From positions 9,025-73,024 of the forward strand of contig JACVRA010000093.1 in assembly GCA_019828545.1 (NCBI GenBank): DNA of 64,000 nucleotides, given 5' to 3'. The notes under the pieces were generated by a model. The model worked only from the letters and a program-made list of their open reading frames with translations. It searched no databases and was not told the DNA's origin. The DNA is from Paracamarosporium sp. OC-R06-R3. Lineage: Eukaryota; Ascomycota; Dothideomycetes; Pleosporales; Didymosphaeriaceae. This document shows, in pieces, positions 58,202 through 64,000 of the stretch; within the stretch, counting starts at the first letter, position 1, and each line of letters starts with the position of its first letter. A program made the translations under genes and the position numbers.

Positions 58202-61200
58202 ATGGCTCCCTCGAACCGCCCGGAGCACCATATCAACCTCAACTACATTCCCCAGCTCACCTCGCAGCCCCCGCTGTCCGCCTCGTCCACCACGTCCGCG
58301 TCCCCCACCGAACCTCCCTCCTCGGGCGGCTCAATTCGCTTCCCAATGCCGTCCGCCAACACATCCAACCCGCTCGCGGGTGCTGCTGCGGGTGCGAGGC
58401 TTGGAGCAGGGTCCCCATCGCATGAATATGGTGGCAGATTATACTCGAAGCGGTTTGTCGCATCCTGAAACCCGCGCTCAGGCCCCATTTTGGCTAACCT
58501 CCTATGCAGAGCTCGCGAGATCCAAGCTCAGGAAGGCCTCACTCCCCAAATGTGGGGTCCTCCCACGAGTGGAAATTCCACGCCGCTTCGAGAGACCATC
58601 CCAGAGTCACCCAACGGCGAGAGCTTCCCCGACTTCAACGGTGCAATGCCAGAAGTCGCCACTACCCAGACATCTGGCCGCCGTGCCCGCGCTGGCACCC
58701 TTCCCTCGCGATTCTCTCCCTCGGCCGCACCGCCAGGTCTGCTATCCGCTTCATCACTCCTTCCCAAGACGTCTCGCCCAACACCTTCGACGAGCCCCTT
58801 CAAGCCCGGCTCGGGCACACCCACTGAAAACGCCGGTTTCGCTGCTCCTCTCGGCTCGACCAACGCAGCCGCCAAATCAGCACTCCTATCTCGCCTACGA
58901 GCCGGCTCGATGCCGCAACGACCAGGCTTTCTGCCGCCTGCTGTGTCGCCGTTCGGAAACCCCATCTTTTCTACCGGATGGGCAAGCAGCCGTGACCGAA
59001 GCAGCACGCTCCAGAGCATTGCATCTCAGCCTTCGAACGGCCCCACATCACCACAGTCTTCCTTCTCCAGGGATTCTCTTGCCGATACCGATGTGAAGAC
59101 ATTGGATTACCTTGGTCTCGTGGACACTCCTCAGCCAGCCCGCGCCACCCTTGCTCCATCTGACATCGAACTTCTCCTCGAAGGCCAACGCAATGCAGCC
59201 AACCAAAACGCAACCGCTGCTGCCAACCGTTTCCGCTCATATTCGGTCAATGCCAAGGAAAAATACGCCGATGAGGAGGATGAGCTCGAACAAGCTGCCT
59301 ACGGCAACTACAGCGGAAGCATGACTCCGGCAGAAGCAAATGCTCTGGCCATCCACGAGGCTGTCCGCCAACACAATCTGGAGGTACAAGCATTTGCCAA
59401 CTTCGCTAGCGCTACTCGTCCTCGTGCGCGCACTGCGGGTGTTCTCGACTCACCGTCGCAGCGACTCATGCGAAACTACCTTCCGACTTCGTCCCGACTT
59501 GACAGCAGCCTCACCGCTGCAGACTTGACCGAGGATGCAGAGTACAACCTGACTGAAGCTGTCAAGAGCCTCCAGCTGGGCGGCAAACCCAGCTCGAACC
59601 TTGGTGATGATACCCTGGAGGGTCCCACCCGAGCGCTTTGGCTTGGTAACATACCATCATCCACCACTGTTTCATCCCTAGATGTCATCTTCAAGGCTTT
59701 CGGTCCCATTGAGTCTACCCGTGTTCTGACTCACAAGAACTGCGGGTTTGTCAACTACGAGAACATTGACAGTGCCATTCAGGCGAAGCTACAGCTGAAT
59801 GGCAAAGAGATTTTCCCTGGTGCTGGTCCAGTGCGTATCGGTTATGCCAAGGTCCCCAGTGCGGCAGCTACTCCTGGTCATAACGGTCTCTTCCCTTCTC
59901 CAAGTCCCGATCCACTTGCTAAATCCCAAACCGAAGGTGCAAATTCGTCAAGCACTGTTTCCAAAGCCAACGGCGTGCGTGCTGAAAGTGCCAACGTTCC
60001 TCTCACCACTCCTGAGCTGACCGACATCCGTGGCGATATCGTCAATATTGTAAAAGAGCTAGGTGCCACGGATGAAGAGCAGTTGCGCATCTCGGCCCAA
60101 GTCGAGCAGGCTGTTCAGAACGATGACTATGTATCGGAGATCCCTCCTGTTGAAGAGCCCAGCCATACGCGCGTTCACGATGCGCCACGTCTGCGGGACA
60201 TCCGCAAGCGAATCGACAACAACTCATGCTCTCAGCCTGAGATCGAGGAAATTGCTATGAACATGCTACCCGAAATCGCTGAGCTGTCGTCAGATTACCT
60301 GGGCAACACTGTCGTCCAGAAGTTGTTCGAATACTGCTCCGAACCCACTAAGGAGGCCATGCTGCGTGAGATTGCTCCTCATCTGGCTAAGATTGGCATT
60401 CACAAGAATGGAACATGGGCTGCACAGAAGATCATTGACGTTGCCAGGACCCCTACTCTACAGAAGATGGTTGTTGATGCTCTCCGACCATACGCTGTAG
60501 CTCTCTTCCTTGACCAGTTCGGTAACTACGTCATGCAAGGTTGCCTCCGCTACTCAGCTCCGCTGAACAACTTCATCTTTGAAGCCATGCTCAGCCGCTT
60601 GTGGGATCTTGCTCAGGGTCGATTCGGTGCGCGAGCGATGCGGGCTTGCTTGGAGAGCCATTACGCAACAAAGGACCAGCAGCGCATGGTAGCTGCCGCG
60701 ATTGCCCTCCACAGCGTGCAGCTTGCGACCAATGCCAATGGTGCCTTGCTTCTCACCTGGTTCCTCGACACTTGCAACTTCCCTAGGCGTCGCACTGTCC
60801 TTGCTCCTAGGCTCGTCCCACATATTGTTCATCTATGCACTCACAAGGTTGCTTACCTAACAGTCCTGAAAATAATCAACCAGCGCAATGAACCTGATGC
60901 TCGTGACACCATCCTCCAGGCACTGTTTTTCTCGCCAAACGATCAAGTCCTGGAAGATATCCTCATTGATCAGAACTGCGGCGCGACATTGATTTTTAAG
61001 GTGTTGACAACTCCTTTCTTCGATGAGAAGATCCGTCCGGATGTTGTTCAGAATGTCCGCAACGTCTTGACACGCATCAAGGCACAGCCGGGACAGGGTT
61101 ACAAGCGTTTGATGGACGAAGTAAATCTCTCCACGCGCGGTGGCCCTGGCCACCGAGAGCATTCCCAAACTCGGCCTGCTTCTTCTCGCGACAGCCCTGC

Positions 61201-61699
61201 AGGCTCTCATGCTGAGCCTCGGCAGTTCTACCCGGGCATCGCTGCACCTGGAATGGATCCCATCGCACTGCAAAGGACCGCAAGCATGGATTCCAATGGC
61301 TTCGAGCAGTATCCCATGGGCGGGAACGGCCCAATGTTCATGCCTGGTATGCAGGGTATGACTGGTCCTCAACAGCTTCAATATCAACAACTTCTTGCAT
61401 CACAGACACGAGGCCAGCCTTTCTACCCCCAAATGAATGGCTTCCAACCTCCGGGTTCTGGCATGGATTTTAGGAACGTAAGCCCCGTTGCAGCTCCCGG
61501 CTTCACCGGTTCGCCTATGCTTCAGCCCGCTGCCCTCGGACAAGGGATGAACCCGGTCATGGGTGCGCAGATGTATCCTTACGGCATGTATGTGCCTCAG
61601 CAGCAACAACAAGCCGCTGGAGGTGGTCAACGACGCGGCAGGGTAGGTCAACCGCTTGGACGAATGCAAATGGACAAAGCTGATCAAATGCAGCGATAA
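58202..61699 (+). CDS. RRM + Pumilio (PUF) RNA-binding protein, Jsn1/Puf2-like
   Basis: Exons 58202-58452 and 58510-61699 give 1146 aa. The intron has a less usual GTTTGT donor and TATGCAG acceptor and joins GGRLYSKR to AREIQAQEG. Residues about 457-533 form one RRM (RALWLGNIPSSTTVSSLDVI; NCGFVNYENIDSA). Residues about 650-960 are Pumilio repeats, with typical GNTVVQKLFEYC, NGTWAAQKIID, FGNYVMQGCL and NANGALLLTWFLD helices. N- and C-terminal regions are disordered, the latter Gln/Met/Gly-rich (MPGMQGMTGPQQLQYQQL). An RRM before PUF repeats is the yeast Jsn1/Puf2 layout. Such proteins bind UGU-type motifs in 3' UTRs of membrane- and mitochondria-related mRNAs to control their decay or localisation. 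Confidence 0.93.
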
Positions 61700-63486
61700 A
61701 TGCATCGCGCAAGTTCAAGAGATCTCAACGGGTATATTTTGATCTGATATACTTATGTTGAGCGTTGTCACGGGCTTTCTGGTGTTGTAAAGTGCAACAG
61801 CAGCTACCTTCTGTACATGATTGCTCAGGCCTTCTCTGACCTGACTTTCGATATTTATTCGGCAGTCCAGGATGGACTCGGCAAACCCCAACGGCGGGAC
61901 GGTACCTCGTCATTTCCTTGCGTCATTTCTACTTCGCCGGAGAGAAGGGGAGCAGGCCTACCTTGCATCTCACGCCGCTTTTACGACTTGCATGTTTCTT
62001 TCCTATGGACTTCGGACTGGTTGGGCTGTTCGATCTTCTCTCTGGCAGATATGCAATCACACTCGCTTCCCTTTGGATCAGTACGGTGCTCGCTTCAGCT
62101 TTTGATGGTTGTGCGCTTATGGATTCGACTATACACTTCACCTTCTTGTATCTTACTTCGGCAGCCACTTGACTTCTTAGCGGAAGCCAAGTGTGTCTGC
62201 ATTTAGGTCTCAACATCACCCTCATGTATACGGAAAAGGTGGTGTTCAGGCATATTTTAGCGACTCTTACCACTGGTGGCATTATGTGTGAAGAGGGGAA
62301 CGATCATACCTGGGGATGAAGGAGGGCAAGGTGGATATGATAAGCAAAAGTTGGGATCCAGGATCTAAGGGTTTCAGTGTTTGGTGCTTTTTTGGTGGGA
62401 CATACATGTTCTTTTGTCAATTTGGGGATAGTGTTTTTTATGGCAGGTAGAATGGCAATTTAGGCTTCTTTGGGTCCCAGCGGGCTTAAAGAGCGTACAC
62501 TCGAGAAAGCTTTCAATTGTGCTTCATGCTGATACATCAATCACTGGGCATCGTGCGTGTTGTCTTCGTCTACATACCGGGTCTCAGTCTCCGAGAGATA
62601 GTCCCTCTCGACGTGCTGTCAAGGGAGGCTGATGTCATTTACGACTATCAAACTCGCCTGCATTGGTGAGTCTAATTCCACTTCGGCACTACAGGAGGAT
62701 GTCTTCCTAGCTTATGCACCTTTGCGTCCAGGTGACTATCACTCCTAGCTTCGGTCTTCTCTCATGCTACCACTTCATGCTATACACGACTTTGTGTCTG
62801 GTCACACCTGCAGGCATGTCTAATTTCTATCAAGGTGTGCTCGATTTCCGAGTGTTCTACGCCACATGGCGACCAAACATTTATTTGAGACAAGAGAAGA
62901 TATGGTGAAGCTAGCATGCTTGAAAGGATGCATGGTGGGATGTTGAAGAGAAGAATGTACAGCCGCATGACTAGAGACACTCGCTGTTGCATTTGCATCA
63001 CGGATACATCATGAATGATCAGGTAGTCAGTCGACATAGTAACGATGACCGCACATGGCAGCGAGGAATAACAACTAATCATTTCCTAGGGTATCATCTG
63101 TAAACGCGAAACGCCCCTGCCCATCCGTGTACTTCAAACGCCTTTTCCCAAATGCGTAAGTGACTTCATCCTGTAAAACCAAAAACAAAACACAACCTGC
63201 TGTTTACTGCAATGACGCGTTGTGTATCGACAGAGCTATGCTCTTAGCTGTTCTTCAGTAGCATGCGCGTACCCTTTCTTGAGTAGGAGTTGAAATGCTC
63301 GGAAGCAACGCGCATCGACGGTGAATACGAGAGCACGTCTAGTGCAGCGTAGCATTCGAAAACACGTCGCGCATCCACAAGCATCATCATGCGTTGTGTC
63401 GACACACGGATGCTCGAGGCCCATCTCACGCAGCTTCTGCAAACCCTCTAAGACCGACGGCACAGGCAGGGGTTGCAGGTGCACTT
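61700..63486. other. 1.8-kb convergent 3' region
   Basis: Between the PUF gene (+) and the capping-enzyme gene (-). The longest frames (61817-62206 +, 61929-62282 -) oppose each other. A small minus-strand frame just downstream of the capping-enzyme stop (63236-63484, MHLQPLPVPSVLEGLQKLRE...) has a reasonable composition but is not supported further. Confidence 0.45.
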
Positions 63487-64000
63487 CTAATGCGATGATC
63501 CATTTACATCGTCAATACGACGCCTCTTGTTTGCGTGGTCCGGCTCCTGATATTGCCCGCCAGCTTGCATTTGCTTGACGGCTTTCTTGATTGTGCCTTC
63601 AGCATTGCGCAGATCTTGTTCGGTAACCGGATCCTCAATACTCCCTAGCACGCTCTCCACAGTGGAGATATGGTTCGCATCCGCCTTGTCATCTCGCCAG
63701 CGAGGCGTGCCATCGTCGTCTTTTTTGAACTTCCACCGTCCGTCTATGTCGCGGAAGCACTCAATGATCCTGCCGTCTAGCCGCTGGTTCAGGCGCTTCA
63801 GCATCTCCCATTCTTGTGGCGTAACATAAAGGTTATGCGCAAATGGCCGATACTTGTTGCTCCCGTGGTTCACGAGGAGTTCGAAATTTATTGGCATGGC
63901 GTCGTAGTCTGCGATGGGGGATTGATCTTCGTCGTCTGGGGAGGCATCGATTGTAGGGAACTCGCCGAGGCGCAGTTTGAAGTCGATGGTGTTCTCGTGG
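63487..64000 (-). CDS. CEG1: mRNA guanylyltransferase (capping enzyme), C-terminal part
   Basis: The frame is open to the right edge, so the start and the KxDG active site lie outside the window. The visible 170 residues begin HENTIDFKLRLGEF and include the OB-fold domain: INFELLVNHGSNKYR, TPQEWEMLKRLNQRLDGRI, IECFRDIDGRWKFKKDD, and motif VI around RWRDDKADANHISTVESVL, which contacts the GTP phosphates. The enzyme transfers GMP to the diphosphate end of nascent Pol II transcripts in the nucleus. The C-terminal tail is basic (ANKRRRIDD). No intron is seen in this part. Confidence 0.88.
   Translation of the reverse strand, partial: HENTIDFKLRLGEFPTIDASPDDEDQSPIADYDAMPINFELLVNHGSNKYRPFAHNLYVTPQEWEMLKRLNQRLDGRIIECFRDIDGRWKFKKDDDGTPRWRDDKADANHISTVESVLGSIEDPVTEQDLRNAEGTIKKAVKQMQAGGQYQEPDHANKRRRIDDVNGSSH

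Noticed and set aside
58380..59096. 238-codon frame at the start of the PUF gene
   Set aside because: Alternative frame of the disordered N-terminal region; the PUF frame gives RRM and Pumilio repeats.
1..64000. Search for CRISPR arrays, secondary-metabolite cluster, 5S rRNA and intact transposons
   Set aside because: No regularly spaced repeats, no PKS/NRPS or cytochrome P450 genes, no 5S-like sequence and no transposase or reverse-transcriptase motifs were seen.

Overview
The window reads as nuclear DNA of a filamentous ascomycete, most likely a Dothideomycete of the Pleosporales type. The grounds are many short GT-AG introns (about 46-75 nt), Kozak-like starts, typical fungal families (Zn2Cys6 regulator, Pex8, Ecl1, NmrA-like, fungal rhodopsin-like receptor), and an AT-rich block at the left edge with the dinucleotide signature of repeat-induced point mutation (RIP). 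The genus is not determined. All gene models were built by hand from reading frame, splice consensus and family resemblance; no search was run.

Left edge (1-8.8 kb): an RIP-like AT block (1-725), a sparse border zone, an unrecognised intron-containing gene (1874-2794, minus), a tRNA-Ser(GCU) with a spliceosomal-looking 52-nt insert in its D-loop, a possible INO80F/Nhp10-like coiled-coil gene, an NmrA-like oxidoreductase, and a tRNA-Lys(CUU) with a normal intron.

Middle (8.8-39 kb): a Drs2-type lipid flippase; an equilibrative nucleoside transporter divergent from the Pol II import factor Iwr1; a six-hairpin glycosidase-like gene divergent from a Zn2Cys6 regulator; a cupin; a Nudix hydrolase divergent from a RING protein; a 2-Cys peroxiredoxin with a very long disordered tail; the peroxin Pex8 (ending SKL) divergent from a TMEM170-like membrane protein; and a large low-complexity protein.

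Right part (40-64 kb): an orphan acidic protein with a Cys/His-rich N-terminus, a secreted HExxH protein, a rhodopsin-like 7TM receptor, an Ecl1-family zinc protein, the eEF2 lysine methyltransferase Efm3 divergent from ribosomal protein eS24, the SWR1 subunit Vps72/YL1 divergent from an RRM+PUF RNA-binding protein, and the C-terminal part of the mRNA capping guanylyltransferase running off the right end.

Most genes are unrelated housekeeping functions; there is no secondary-metabolite cluster, CRISPR array or intact transposon. The recurring layout is the head-to-head pair sharing a 0.25-0.4 kb (once 1.6 kb) promoter. The most unusual item is the interrupted tRNA-Ser gene.
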